In this document: piece by piece, positions 51,135 to 60,195 of the stretch
Position numbering within the stretch: position 1 is the stretch's first letter
Layout: each line of letters opens with the position of its first letter
Source: Caulobacteraceae bacterium
GTDB lineage: Bacteria > Pseudomonadota > Alphaproteobacteria > Caulobacterales > Caulobacteraceae
Assembly (NCBI GenBank): GCA_031291645.1
Contig: JARLIQ010000007.1
Coordinates: 1 to 64,000 of the forward strand
DNA length: 64,000 nt
Direction of reading: 5' to 3'
Made by a program: the position numbers and the translations under genes
Notes under the pieces: model-generated
What the model was told of the DNA's origin: nothing
Seen by the model: the letters and a program-made list of their open reading frames with translations, nothing else
Databases searched by the model: none

Positions 51135-53075
51135 CTAGCGTTTGGCGGCCAGGATGTCGTCCAGCCGGGCCGGCTGGTCGGCGATCCGCTCCAGGTGCGG
51201 GTAGCGCAGGCCGTCGTGGTAGTCGACGGTGACGGTGCGGTACTGGTTCTTGTCCTTGACCAAGAGGGCGATCGGCGCGGCGCTGGTCCTGGCCGCCTTG
51301 ATCGCGTCCTTCAGCCCGTCGGGGTCATAGGCGTCGCCGTTCACCGCCACGATCTGCGTCCCCTCGGTCAGCCCGGCCTTGAACGCCGGCCCGTCCCACA
51401 GGACCTGGCCCAGCACGCCGTCCTTGCCGACATTGGCGCCGATGGAGAACAGCAGGTCCGTGCCCCCGCGGAAGCCTTCGGCGCTCTTCATGAAGTCGGT
51501 CTCGACGTCCGTGTAGACCAGCCGGTAGCCGCCGCGGGCCAGGCCGTCCAGCGGCGCGCCCGGCCCGTGACCCTCCAGCCGCTGGCGCAGGAAGCCGGCC
51601 CAGTCGTAGGGCTGGACCGCGTTCAGCGCCGCGACCACCTCGTCGAACGTGTAGGTGTCGGTGACGAGGCTGCCGTCGTGGACGCCGAAGAAGCCTCTGG
51701 CGAAGTCGTCGAGCGAGCGCCGGCCGCCCGATAGCTGGCGGATCAGGGTGTCGGCGTCGAGCCAGACCAGCTGGCCCTCCGAATAGTAGTCCTCGCTGCG
51801 CTGCCAGCTCAGCCAGGACAGCGGGCGGCGCATGGCGATGATCGGATCGTTGGTGGTGTCCTCGAGCGGGCGCCAGCTGCGCCCCACCCGGTGGTCATAG
51901 GTCGCCGCCGTCTCGGCGATCGCGTCCAGGGTCTCTTGCCGGGTCATCAGGCCCGAGCGCGCCGCCAGCACATAGCCCCAGTACTGGGTCTGGCCCTCGT
52001 AGACCCACAGCAGGCCATCGCGCATCGGCACGTTGAAGTTCGGCGTCCACAGGTCGGCCGGCCGGCGGAACTTGCCGTTCCAGCTGTGGGTGAACTCGTG
52101 CGCGAGGAGGTCGCGGCCCGCGACGGTCTTGTCCCAGTCGATGAAGTACCTGGGTGTCGTGCCGTCCTCGCTCGACTGGTGGTGCTCCAGCCCCGCGCCG
52201 CCCATCTTGTCGCTCAGCGAGAGCAGGAAGTCGTAGTGGCCGTAGTGGTGCGAGCCGAACAGGCGGTAGGCCTGCTGCACCAGGGCCTTGTGCGCGGCGA
52301 TCTGGTCGGGGGTCGCGGCCAGCTCGTCCGGCCGGTCGGCGATCACGTCCAGGCTCACCCGCTCCGGGCCGCCCGGATCGAGCTCGAAGCGCTTGAAGTT
52401 GCGTCCGGCGATCAGCGGCGAATCGACCAGGGTGTCCAGGGGGGTCGGCTTGAAGCTCGCCGAGCCGTCGGCGGCCGAGGCGGTCTCCAGGGCGGTGGCG
52501 TAGCTGAAGCCGTCGGGCAGCCTGACGCTGGCCTCGACCGGGATCTGGCGGGCGAAATAGCCGGCGGGATAGAGGACGACGGCGTTCCACTCGACGTTCA
52601 GCATCGCCGGGGTCATCACCACCCGGCCTTCGCGGGCGGAGACGGGCGACAGGAACTGGAAGACCAGGTCCAGGGCGCTGGCGCCCGCCGGCGCGTCGAC
52701 ATGGAAGGCGTAGACGTCGACCGGATCGCGCCGCCAGGCCACCGGCTGGCCGTTGGCCGTGATCGTCAGGCCGGCCAGCTTGTCGATCGGCCCGGTCGGG
52801 GAGTGATTGCCCGGCAGCCACTTGGGATAGAGCAGGGTGATCGGGCCCGCTGCCTGGATCGGCACGCGCTCGCGCACCGCGAAGATCCCATGGGTCAGGT
52901 CGGTCGCATCGACCGACAGCTGCAAGGCGCCGGGATAGGGAAGGTCCTGGGGCGCGGCGATGGCCGGCGCGGGCGTCGCCGGCTGGGGCAGGCTCTGGGC
53001 GGCGGCCGGCGGGCCGAAGGCGAAAGCGAGCGCCGCGGCGGCGCTGGCGGCGGACAGACGGGACGAGGACTTCAC
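51135..53075 (-). CDS. M61 family metallopeptidase (PDZ-containing, exported)
   Basis: A 646-residue exported zinc peptidase. The signal peptide covers about residues 1-27 (SAASAAAALAFAFGPPAAAQ). The zinc site is H326-E327-F-T-H330 in LLAHEFTHSWNGKFRRP, with the third ligand in LLWVYEGQTQYWGY. A C-terminal PDZ domain (about 545-615) has GVLGQVLWDGPAFKAGLTEG and TQIVAVNGD. These features place it in the M61 (glycyl aminopeptidase) family. GTG at 53075 is the start because it puts the signal peptide at the N-terminus, with GGAG upstream. It works in the periplasm; substrate unknown. Confidence 0.92.
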   Translation of the reverse strand: MKSSSRLSAASAAAALAFAFGPPAAAQSLPQPATPAPAIAAPQDLPYPGALQLSVDATDLTHGIFAVRERVPIQAAGPITLLYPKWLPGNHSPTGPIDKLAGLTITANGQPVAWRRDPVDVYAFHVDAPAGASALDLVFQFLSPVSAREGRVVMTPAMLNVEWNAVVLYPAGYFARQIPVEASVRLPDGFSYATALETASAADGSASFKPTPLDTLVDSPLIAGRNFKRFELDPGGPERVSLDVIADRPDELAATPDQIAAHKALVQQAYRLFGSHHYGHYDFLLSLSDKMGGAGLEHHQSSEDGTTPRYFIDWDKTVAGRDLLAHEFTHSWNGKFRRPADLWTPNFNVPMRDGLLWVYEGQTQYWGYVLAARSGLMTRQETLDAIAETAATYDHRVGRSWRPLEDTTNDPIIAMRRPLSWLSWQRSEDYYSEGQLVWLDADTLIRQLSGGRRSLDDFARGFFGVHDGSLVTDTYTFDEVVAALNAVQPYDWAGFLRQRLEGHGPGAPLDGLARGGYRLVYTDVETDFMKSAEGFRGGTDLLFSIGANVGKDGVLGQVLWDGPAFKAGLTEGTQIVAVNGDAYDPDGLKDAIKAARTSAAPIALLVKDKNQYRTVTVDYHDGLRYPHLERIADQPARLDDILAAKR

Positions 53076-53402
53076 GGGAGGCTCCGCTACGCGAACAAAC
53101 CAGCCCTCTACCACTTCCGCGCGCGGCCCGGCGAGCCAAACCGTCGGCGTGCGCCGTCCCGGCCGCATCGACAATGATCCGAACGCTGCTTTCAGCTTGG
53201 CCGTTTTGGAACTCTTAACCAGGCCGACCTAGTCGTGGCTTCCGGAGAACGCAGCGAATCAAAGCTCGATGGCGGCGCCGCGGTGGCGGCGACGAAGGGG
53301 CGGGCTCGGGCCGGAGCGCCCACGCTGCGAGCGGACAACAATCCACTTGCACCGGCTGGCGCCCGCTCTGGGCGCAGGCCGGAATCGGAGCAGTCGAGCC
53401 CC
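53076..53402. other. 327-base region between divergent genes
   Basis: It separates the minus-strand peptidase and the plus-strand chemoreceptor. An in-frame reading from 53235 would add 56 low-complexity residues to the chemoreceptor; I consider this a leader, not protein. GGAAC at 53210 is not followed by CGTT at the EcfG spacing. No promoter or repeat is convincing. Confidence 0.6.
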
Positions 53403-55004
53403 ATGGCCCAAGACGAAGTGCTGGACGAGCGCTTGAACTTCATCCGGCTGGACGCCGAGGCGCAGGCCAGGATCCGGGCGGTCAAGCCGATGATCATGCG
53501 CGAGCTGCCGGCGGTGCTCGACGCCTTCTACGACCAGGTCCGGGCCTTCCCGCAGACGCGGGCCTTCTTCCCCGACCCGGCCAGGATGGCCGCCGCCAAG
53601 GATCGCCAGCTCGCCCACTGGGAGCGGGTCTCCAGCGGCCAGTTCGACCAGGCCTACCTCAGCGCCGTCACCAAGGTCGGCCAGACCCATGCGCGCGTCG
53701 GCCTCGAGCCGCGGTGGTACATCGGCGGCTACGCCTTGATGCTCGAGGCGCTGGTCGGCGCGGTGCTGGAGGCGCGCTGGCCGAAGGGCGGCTTCGGCGC
53801 CAAGGGGCCTGGCGTCAAGCAGGTCGCGGCCGAGTTGGGCGCGGTGGTCAAGGCGACCCTGCTGGACATGGACCTGTCGATCTCGGTCTATCTTGAGGCC
53901 TCGGAGAGCGCGCGCAAGGCGGCCGAGGAGCGGGCCAAGGCGACCAGCGCGGCGGTGATCGACGCCATCGGCGACGCGCTGTCCGCCCTGGCGGAAGGCG
54001 ACCTGACCCATCGGATCGGCGACGAGCTGCCTGACGAGTACGGGCGCCTGCGGGACGATTTCAACGCCGCGCTCGCGCGCATGGCCGGGACCGTGGCGGT
54101 CATCCAGTCCAGCGCCGGCGGCATCAACGCCAGCACCGACGAGATCAGCCAGGCCTCCGACGACCTCTCGCGGCGCACCGAGCACCAGGCCGCGAGCCTC
54201 GAGGAGACCGCCGCCGCCCTGGACGAGATCACCGCCACGGTGAGGCAGACCGCCGACGGCGCGCGCCAGGCGAACGACGCCGTCCACGCCGCCAGCGGCG
54301 CCGCCCGCCGCTCGCACGAGGTGGTGACCAAGGCGGTCGCGGCCATGGGCGAGATCGAGCACTCCTCGCAGCAGATCACCCAGATCATCGGGGTGATCGA
54401 CGAGATCGCCTTCCAGACCAACCTTCTGGCGCTGAACGCGGGGGTCGAGGCGGCGCGCGCGGGCGACGCCGGCCGCGGCTTCGCCGTGGTGGCGCAGGAG
54501 GTGCGGGCCCTGGCTCAGCGCTCGGCCGACGCCGCCAAGCAGATCAAGACCCTGATCTCGACCTCGTCCCAGCACGTCAACCAGGGCGTCTCGCTGGTGC
54601 GCGAGACGGGCGAGGCGCTGGAGTCGATCGTCGCCAGCGTCGATCAGATCGACGGCCTGGTTTCGGAGATCGCCGCCTCGGCCAACGAACAGTCGAGCGG
54701 GCTCGGCGAGGTCAACGTCGCGATCAACCAGATGGACCAGGTGGTCCAGCAGAATGCGGCCATGGTCGAGCAGTCCACCGCCGCCGCCCATTCGCTCAAG
54801 GCCGACACGAACGACCTCGCCAGGGCGGTCTCGGTCTTCAGGATCGACGACGAGCACCCGGCCGCGGTGCGCGCGCCGCGGCCGGTGGACGCGGCCGCCC
54901 GGCCGGTCCGCTCGCCGGTCCATGCGATGAACCGCAAGCTGTCGGCCAGCCTCGGCGCGCGGCCGGCGAGCGCCTCGGCCGGCCGCGGCCGGGAGGAGTT
55001 CTAG
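53403..55004 (+). CDS. globin-coupled methyl-accepting chemotaxis protein
   Basis: A 533-residue soluble chemoreceptor. Residues 1-165 form a sensor globin: the proximal heme ligand is His96 in VGQTHARVGLEPRWYIGGY, the hallmark of globin-coupled sensors. A HAMP-like link (about 185-240, AIGDALSALAEGDLTHRIGD) leads to the signalling domain with the hairpin tip IDEIAFQTNLLALNAGVEAARAGDAGRGF read across two segments (about 388-416). Adaptation sites are likely in EHQAASLEETAAALDEIT. No transmembrane segment is present, so it senses oxygen or another heme ligand in the cytoplasm. The C-terminus REEF only faintly recalls a CheR-binding WxxF tail. The stop shares CTAG with the next gene. Confidence 0.93.
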   Translation: MAQDEVLDERLNFIRLDAEAQARIRAVKPMIMRELPAVLDAFYDQVRAFPQTRAFFPDPARMAAAKDRQLAHWERVSSGQFDQAYLSAVTKVGQTHARVGLEPRWYIGGYALMLEALVGAVLEARWPKGGFGAKGPGVKQVAAELGAVVKATLLDMDLSISVYLEASESARKAAEERAKATSAAVIDAIGDALSALAEGDLTHRIGDELPDEYGRLRDDFNAALARMAGTVAVIQSSAGGINASTDEISQASDDLSRRTEHQAASLEETAAALDEITATVRQTADGARQANDAVHAASGAARRSHEVVTKAVAAMGEIEHSSQQITQIIGVIDEIAFQTNLLALNAGVEAARAGDAGRGFAVVAQEVRALAQRSADAAKQIKTLISTSSQHVNQGVSLVRETGEALESIVASVDQIDGLVSEIAASANEQSSGLGEVNVAINQMDQVVQQNAAMVEQSTAAAHSLKADTNDLARAVSVFRIDDEHPAAVRAPRPVDAAARPVRSPVHAMNRKLSASLGARPASASAGRGREEF

Positions 55005-56059
55005 GCCGCTACGGGGGCGAACAGCTTCGCCCAGCGGCGCTTCTCGCGGGCCTTCCAGCCGGCGCGGTGATAGGCGTCCGAGGCGATCAGCGGCACGACC
55101 GTGGTCGCCTCGGCGAACACCATCTGCTCGTAGGTCACGTCGACCTTGCCCCAGGAGCAGGCCTCCTTGAGGGTCGAGGACGAACAGGCCCCGTCGCGCA
55201 CATCGGCGACGGTGATCTGGACGGCGTAGCGGTGCATCTCGGCCTCGAGCCCGAGGATCTCGGCGCACACTACCGTGTCCTGGGCGAAGTTCTTGGGCAC
55301 CCCGCCGCCGACCATGAACAGGCCGGTGGTCCCGGCGGCGATCTTGACGTCCGTCAGCTCGCGGAAATCGGCCACCGAGTCGATGGTCAGATAGGGCTTC
55401 TTGGCCTTGATCCGCTCGGCCTGGTGCTTGACCAGGCCGAAGCCGGCCGACGAGTCGGTGAAGGCCGGGCAGAAGATCGGCGCGCCCTCTTCGTAGGCGG
55501 TCTGGATCAGCGAGCCGGGCTTCTTGGCGTTGCCGGCGGCGAGCCACTTGCCGATCTCGTGGATGAACTCGCGCGAGGAATAGGGGCGCGGCTCCAGGCT
55601 GTCGGCGATCACCTTGATCGCGTGGTCGCAGGCCTGCAGCTCCTCCTCGTCGATGTAGGTGTCGTAGATCCGGTCGATGTAGAGCGCGCGCAGGTCGCGG
55701 TCGTCGACCTCGGCGGCGGCCTGATAGTGCTTGAAGCCGAGCGCTTCGAAGAAATCCATGTCGATGATCGAGGCGCCGGTGGCGACCACGGCGTCGATCA
55801 TGCCGTAGGCGATCATGTCGCGGTAGACGTGCATGCAGCCGCCGGCGCTGGTCGAGCCGGCCAGGGTGAGCCACACCGAACAGTCCTTGTCCTCGATCGC
55901 CATCGACAGGATGTCGGCCGCCCGCGCGGTGTCCCGCGAGGTGAAGCTCATCTTGCGCATGGCGTCGATCACCGGCCGCGCGTCATAGGCGGCGATGTCG
56001 ACATGCTCGACGGTCTTGGAAAGTAGCTCGGCCTTGGTGTTCGGCGCGGGAGCGTTCAT
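55001..56059 (-). CDS. deoxyhypusine-synthase-like polyamine aminobutyltransferase, putative homospermidine synthase
   Basis: A 352-residue NAD-dependent enzyme of the deoxyhypusine synthase family. The active-site lysine is Lys305 in KEACSWGKVDVTYEQMVFAE, and the cofactor-side motifs WLTLAGSTSAGGCMHVYRDM, VATGASIIDMDFFEALGF, GLFMVGGGVPKNFAQDTVV and SDAYHR are conserved. Bacteria lack hypusine, and homologues of this type transfer an aminobutyl group between small polyamines, giving homospermidine. The ornithine decarboxylase gene 83 bases upstream on the same strand would supply putrescine, which supports this. Product identity is inferred. Confidence 0.85.
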   Translation of the reverse strand: MNAPAPNTKAELLSKTVEHVDIAAYDARPVIDAMRKMSFTSRDTARAADILSMAIEDKDCSVWLTLAGSTSAGGCMHVYRDMIAYGMIDAVVATGASIIDMDFFEALGFKHYQAAAEVDDRDLRALYIDRIYDTYIDEEELQACDHAIKVIADSLEPRPYSSREFIHEIGKWLAAGNAKKPGSLIQTAYEEGAPIFCPAFTDSSAGFGLVKHQAERIKAKKPYLTIDSVADFRELTDVKIAAGTTGLFMVGGGVPKNFAQDTVVCAEILGLEAEMHRYAVQITVADVRDGACSSSTLKEACSWGKVDVTYEQMVFAEATTVVPLIASDAYHRAGWKAREKRRWAKLFAPVAA

Positions 56060-56142
56060 CGGGAGGTTTCCCTTCGATCTGAGCGCCCGTCCATGATGGA
56101 GGCGCGGACTCGGACGGAGCGACGAGTCCGCGCAAAGGTTTG

Positions 56143-57384
56143 CTACCGCCGTCGGCGCTTCTTGCTCCGCGCCCGCGACAGTTTAACGACCGTGGCGGCT
56201 TCCAGCCGGGGCGTGGCGATCGAACGCGGCGCCAGGCCGTAGGTCGAGGCCATAGGCGCATCCTCGACCTCGGCGACGTCGAGGTCGCCGTAGCCGTTGA
56301 ACCGCGTCGTCATGGCCACGCCGTAGGCGCCCAGCATGCCGATCTCGACATAGTCGCCCTCGCCCACGTCCTCGGGCAGCCAGAACGGCCCGGGCATGTG
56401 GTCGATGGAATCGCAGGTCGGCCCGTAGAAGCGGAACGGCTTCAGGGCGGCCACGGACGGCGCGCCGTCGCGCACCAGCTTCACCGGGAACGGCCACTTG
56501 GAATGGGTGGCGTCGAACAGCGAGCCGTAGGAGCCGTCGTTCAGATAGAGGGCGTCGCCCTTGCGCAGCTCGACCTTGGCCAGCACCGAGGAGGACTCGG
56601 CCACCAGCGCGCGGCCGGGCTCGCACCACAGCTCGGTCGTCTCGTGCACCATCATCTCGGCGAAGCCGCGGTCGATGGAGTCGATGTAGTCGGTCAGCGC
56701 CGGCGGGACCATGCCCGGATAGACCGACGGGAAGCCGCCGCCCACGTCCACCACGTCGGCGAAGACGCCGGCGCGGACCAGGGCGCGCGAGGCCTGGGCC
56801 ATCGCCGCCTGGTAGGCGGTCGGGCGCATGCACTGGCTGCCGACGTGGAAGGCCACGCCCATCAGGTCCTGGGTCGCGCGCCGCGCGGCCAGCAGCAGGG
56901 CGGGCGCGTCGTGGGCCTCGACGCCGAACTTGCCGGCCAGCGGATAGGACGAGCCGTCCGCCTGGACGGCCAGCCGGACCATCAGGTTCAGGTCGCGGGC
57001 CTTGCCGGTGGCGTCGAGGATCTTGGCCAGTTCCTCATGGGTGTCGAACGAGAAGGTCCGGACCCCATGGTCGAAGTAGGCGGCCGAGATCGCCGCCCGG
57101 CTCTTGACCGGGTGCATGAAGGCCATGCGCGCGCCTGGCGCGTGCTCGGCGACCAGTTCGATCTCCGGCAGCGAGGCGACGTCGAAGTTGGTGATGCCGT
57201 TCTCCGCCAGGGCCTTGATCACCCACGGCGATGGGTTGGCCTTGACGGCGTAGAGGACGTCGCCTTTGAAGTTGGACTGGAACCAGCGGGCCGCTAGGGC
57301 TACGGCGTCCGGTCGCACGAGTGCGACAGGACGTTCCGGCGACCGCTCACGGACCAGGTCCAGGGGCGAATGGTACGTGTGCAA
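56143..57384 (-). CDS. ornithine/lysine decarboxylase, PLP fold type III
   Basis: Pyridoxal-phosphate decarboxylase of the alanine-racemase fold, making putrescine (or cadaverine). It is 413 residues long from a TTG at 57384. PLP-lysine is Lys48 in VLYAVKANPSPWVIKAL; AFHVGSQCM holds the phosphate histidine; the catalytic cysteine is Cys324 in GPTCDSIDHM, and DVVDVGGGFPSVYPG and ELWCEPGRALVAE are conserved. TTG was chosen because AGGGGG lies nine bases before it and the sequence HTYHSPLDLV follows; an upstream ATG would add 59 poorly conserved residues. The C-terminal tail is strongly basic (SRARSKKRRRR). The deoxyhypusine-synthase-like gene follows. Substrate is inferred. Confidence 0.9.
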   Translation of the reverse strand: MHTYHSPLDLVRERSPERPVALVRPDAVALAARWFQSNFKGDVLYAVKANPSPWVIKALAENGITNFDVASLPEIELVAEHAPGARMAFMHPVKSRAAISAAYFDHGVRTFSFDTHEELAKILDATGKARDLNLMVRLAVQADGSSYPLAGKFGVEAHDAPALLLAARRATQDLMGVAFHVGSQCMRPTAYQAAMAQASRALVRAGVFADVVDVGGGFPSVYPGMVPPALTDYIDSIDRGFAEMMVHETTELWCEPGRALVAESSSVLAKVELRKGDALYLNDGSYGSLFDATHSKWPFPVKLVRDGAPSVAALKPFRFYGPTCDSIDHMPGPFWLPEDVGEGDYVEIGMLGAYGVAMTTRFNGYGDLDVAEVEDAPMASTYGLAPRSIATPRLEAATVVKLSRARSKKRRRR

Positions 57385-57608
57385 TTCACGTAACCCCCTG
57401 CAGATTGTTGAACCCAGGCCGGCGTTAGCAGCGTGATAGTGGACAACGGGTCCGCCGGAGCGCGCGAGATAGGGTCTGCGGCCCGCAATGTAAAGGGTTT
57501 TAGTGTGACAGTGCGACTTGCCCCGGTCATCAAAGTTTCGCATCCCTCGGCCATTGCGCATGGGATGCCGACCCCAAGCCCCCGCCGGACACGGAGCCCG
57601 ACCAGGAG

Positions 57609-58403
57609 ATGACGTCCAACGCCGTCCTTTCGGTTCGCGCGGCCTCCAAGACCTTCGGGACCCGCAAGGCGCTCGACGGGGTTTCGGTGAGCGTCGGCCG
57701 CGGCGAGATGGTCGCCCTGATCGGCCCGTCCGGCTCGGGCAAGTCGACCCTGCTGCGCGCCATGACCGGCCTTGGCCGCATCGACGCCGGCGAGGGGACG
57801 GTCGAGGCCTTCGGCGAGGTGGTCCAGGCCCACGGCCGGGTCAGCGACAGGGTCCGCCAGGTGCGCGCGCGCATCGGCATGATCTTCCAGCAGTTCAACC
57901 TCGTGGGCCGGCTGAGCCTGTTCACCAATGTCGCCCTGGGCATGCTGGGCCGACTGGGGTTCTGGCGCGGGCTGTTCGGCCTGTGGCCCGCCGCCGAGAA
58001 GACCGGCGTGATGGCCGCCCTGGTGCGCGTGGGCGTCGCCGACTACGCCGGCCAGCGGGCCGCGACCCTGTCCGGCGGCCAGCAGCAGCGCGCCGCCATC
58101 GCCCGGGCCCTGGTCCAGAAGGCCGAAGTGATCCTGGCCGACGAGCCGGTCGCCTCGCTCGACCCGGTCTCGGCGCGGCGGGTGATGGAACTGCTGTGCG
58201 ACCTCAACCGCGACGAGGCGATCAGCGTGGTCGTCTGCCTGCACCAGGTCGATTATGCGATGCGCTACTGCCCGCGGGTGGTGGCGCTGAAGGCCGGCAA
58301 GGTGGTCTATGACGGGCCGAGCCGCGGCCTCAGCCACGAGCGTCTGGTCGACATCTATGGCCCGGAGATCGAAGAGGTCTTCTGGGAAGGGGGACAGAAA
58401 TGA
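57609..58403 (+). CDS. phnC: phosphonate ABC transporter ATP-binding protein
   Basis: A 264-residue ATPase that drives phosphonate (or phosphate-ester) import. Walker A is [17 protein letters not shown], the signature is [17 protein letters not shown], Walker B is [17 protein letters not shown] and the H-loop is VCLHQVD. The region [20 protein letters not shown] is the PhnC-type Q-loop. It is the first gene of phnC-phnD-phnE; its stop overlaps the phnD start (ATGA). A 224-base gap separates it from the divergent decarboxylase gene. The C-P lyase genes are not present in the window. Confidence 0.94.
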   Translation: MTSNAVLSVRAASKTFGTRKALDGVSVSVGRGEMVALIGPSGSGKSTLLRAMTGLGRIDAGEGTVEAFGEVVQAHGRVSDRVRQVRARIGMIFQQFNLVGRLSLFTNVALGMLGRLGFWRGLFGLWPAAEKTGVMAALVRVGVADYAGQRAATLSGGQQQRAAIARALVQKAEVILADEPVASLDPVSARRVMELLCDLNRDEAISVVVCLHQVDYAMRYCPRVVALKAGKVVYDGPSRGLSHERLVDIYGPEIEEVFWEGGQK

Positions 58404-59389
58404 TCCGCAAGGCCCTGGCCGCCGCCGCGATGGCCGCCGCCGCCCTGATGTCCGGCTGCTCCAAGGCGCCGGCGTCGGACGCCAATGTGATCAACTTCTC
58501 GATCCTCTCGGCCGAGGACCAGCGATCGATGTCCAGGGTCTGGCAGCCGCTGCTGGACGACATGCACGCCCAGACCGGCCTGACGGTGAAGGCCTTCTAC
58601 GCCACCAACTACACCTCGCTGATCGAGGCCATGCGGTTCAAGCAGGTCCAGATCGGCTGGTTCTCGGCCCTGCCGACGCTGGAGGCGGTGCGCCGGGCAG
58701 ACGCCGAGGTCATGGCCCGGGTGGTCGATCCCGGCGGCGAGGGGGTCTACGAGTCGGTGCTGATCACCCGCAAGGGCTCGGGGATCACGCTGGACGACGT
58801 GCTCAAGTGCGGCAAGCGCTACAATTTCGGCATCGGCGACGCCCGCTCGACCTCGGGCACCCTGGCTCCGATGGCCTATGTGTTCATTCCCCACAAGATC
58901 GAGCCCAGCGACTGCTTCAAGGTGGTCCGCTCGGCCAGCCACCAGTCGAACCTGTTCTCGGTCGCCAACGGCGTGCTGGACGTGGCCACCAACAACACCG
59001 TCGGCCTGCTGTTCGCCAAGCGGGAGAACCCGGACTTGGCATCCAAGATCCAGGTGATCTGGACCTCACCGCCGCTGCCGGAGTCCTCGATCGTCGTGCG
59101 CAACGACCTTGACCCGGCGGTCAAGGCCAAGCTGAAGACCTTCTTCCTGCAGTACGGGACCCAGCCGGGGCCGCAGGGTGACCACGAACGGGCGGTGCTC
59201 AAGGGCCTGGCCTATGGCGGTTTCCGCCCCGCCGACCCGGGCTACCTGGACCCGGTCATCCAGATGGACGCCAGCCAGGCTCTCTACGAGGCCCGCCGCT
59301 CGGGCGACGCGGGCAAGATCGCCGCGGCCCAGAGCGTCTACGACTCGGCGATGGCCCAGGTCGCGTCCCACCACGCCGCCAAGCCGTGA
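58400..59389 (+). CDS. phnD: phosphonate ABC transporter substrate-binding lipoprotein
   Basis: A 329-residue periplasmic binding protein. The N-terminus ends in the lipobox [10 protein letters not shown], so it is membrane-tethered. [36 protein letters not shown] and [19 protein letters not shown] match PhnD, as do [20 protein letters not shown] and [17 protein letters not shown]. The protein would bind 2-aminoethylphosphonate, phosphite or related ligands; the sequence does not discriminate. It is translationally coupled to both phnC and phnE (GTGA at 59386). The assignment is secure at family level. Confidence 0.92.
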   Translation: MIRKALAAAAMAAAALMSGCSKAPASDANVINFSILSAEDQRSMSRVWQPLLDDMHAQTGLTVKAFYATNYTSLIEAMRFKQVQIGWFSALPTLEAVRRADAEVMARVVDPGGEGVYESVLITRKGSGITLDDVLKCGKRYNFGIGDARSTSGTLAPMAYVFIPHKIEPSDCFKVVRSASHQSNLFSVANGVLDVATNNTVGLLFAKRENPDLASKIQVIWTSPPLPESSIVVRNDLDPAVKAKLKTFFLQYGTQPGPQGDHERAVLKGLAYGGFRPADPGYLDPVIQMDASQALYEARRSGDAGKIAAAQSVYDSAMAQVASHHAAKP

Positions 59390-60189
59390 GCCGTCTCGCC
59401 GAACCGATCCCCCCGCCGCCGGTCCGCCCGCTGACCCAGCGGCTGGTCGACCTCGTCGTGTGGGGCGGGGTCGCCCTGCTCCTGGTGGCCAGCTTCGGCC
59501 CGGTCGAGCTCAACCGTTTCGGCCGGCTGTTCACCAGATCGGCCAACATGCAGGCCTTCGCCCAGTCGTTCGCCCACCCCGACTTCGGCGACTGGAAGAC
59601 CTACGTCGCGCAGATGTGGCTGACCATCCAGATCGCGCTCTGGGGCACGGTGGGGGCGATCGTGCTGGCCATTCCGCTCGGCCTGGCCGCCGCCCGCAAC
59701 GTCACGCCGCCCTGGATCCAGCAGCCGGTCCGGCGGTTCCTGGACCTCTTGCGCGCGGTGCCGGACCTGGTGATGGGCACCATGTTCATCGTCGCCGTGG
59801 GTCTTGGCCCCTTCGCCGGGGTGCTGGCCCTGGCGGTCAACACCGGCGGCGTGCTCGGCAAGCTGTTCTCGGAGGCGGTGGAGACCATTGACGCGCGCCC
59901 GGTCGAGGGGGTGCGGGCGACCGGCGCGGCGCCCCTGCACGAGATCGTCTGGGGCGTCCTGCCCCAGGTGGCGCCGCTCTGGACCAGCTACGCCCTCTAC
60001 CGGTTCGAATCCAACGCCCGCTCGGCCACGGTGCTGGGCCTGATCGGGGCCGGCGGCATCGGCCAGGCGCTGTTCGACTCGCTCAACGCCTTCAACTACA
60101 GCGCCACCTCGGCGATCGTGATCGTGATCATCGTGGCGGTCTCGCTGATCGACCTGCTGTCGCAGGCGATGCGCAGCCGGCTGATGTGA
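59386..60189 (+). CDS. phnE: phosphonate ABC transporter permease
   Basis: A 267-residue inner-membrane protein with about six helices. The EAA loop is EGVRATGAAPLHEIVWGVLP followed by QVAPLWTSYALYRFESNARS, and the C-terminal GLIGAGGIGQALFDSLNAFNY is typical of PhnE. The start is GTG at 59386, overlapping the phnD stop. It completes the import system with PhnC and PhnD. Six bases later the convergent glycosyltransferase gene ends, so there is no terminator space between them. Confidence 0.93.
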   Translation: MSRLAEPIPPPPVRPLTQRLVDLVVWGGVALLLVASFGPVELNRFGRLFTRSANMQAFAQSFAHPDFGDWKTYVAQMWLTIQIALWGTVGAIVLAIPLGLAAARNVTPPWIQQPVRRFLDLLRAVPDLVMGTMFIVAVGLGPFAGVLALAVNTGGVLGKLFSEAVETIDARPVEGVRATGAAPLHEIVWGVLPQVAPLWTSYALYRFESNARSATVLGLIGAGGIGQALFDSLNAFNYSATSAIVIVIIVAVSLIDLLSQAMRSRLM

Positions 60190-60195
60190 GCGGCG

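Noticed and set aside
53210..53240. EcfG promoter upstream of the chemoreceptor
   Set aside because: GGAAC is present but CGTT is absent at 16 or 17 bases; the site also lacks support in position.
57400..57608. Possible Pho box upstream of phnC
   Set aside because: GTGACAG at 57505-57511 is one good half-site, but no second half lies 11 bases on either side. A scan with a PhoB matrix would be needed.
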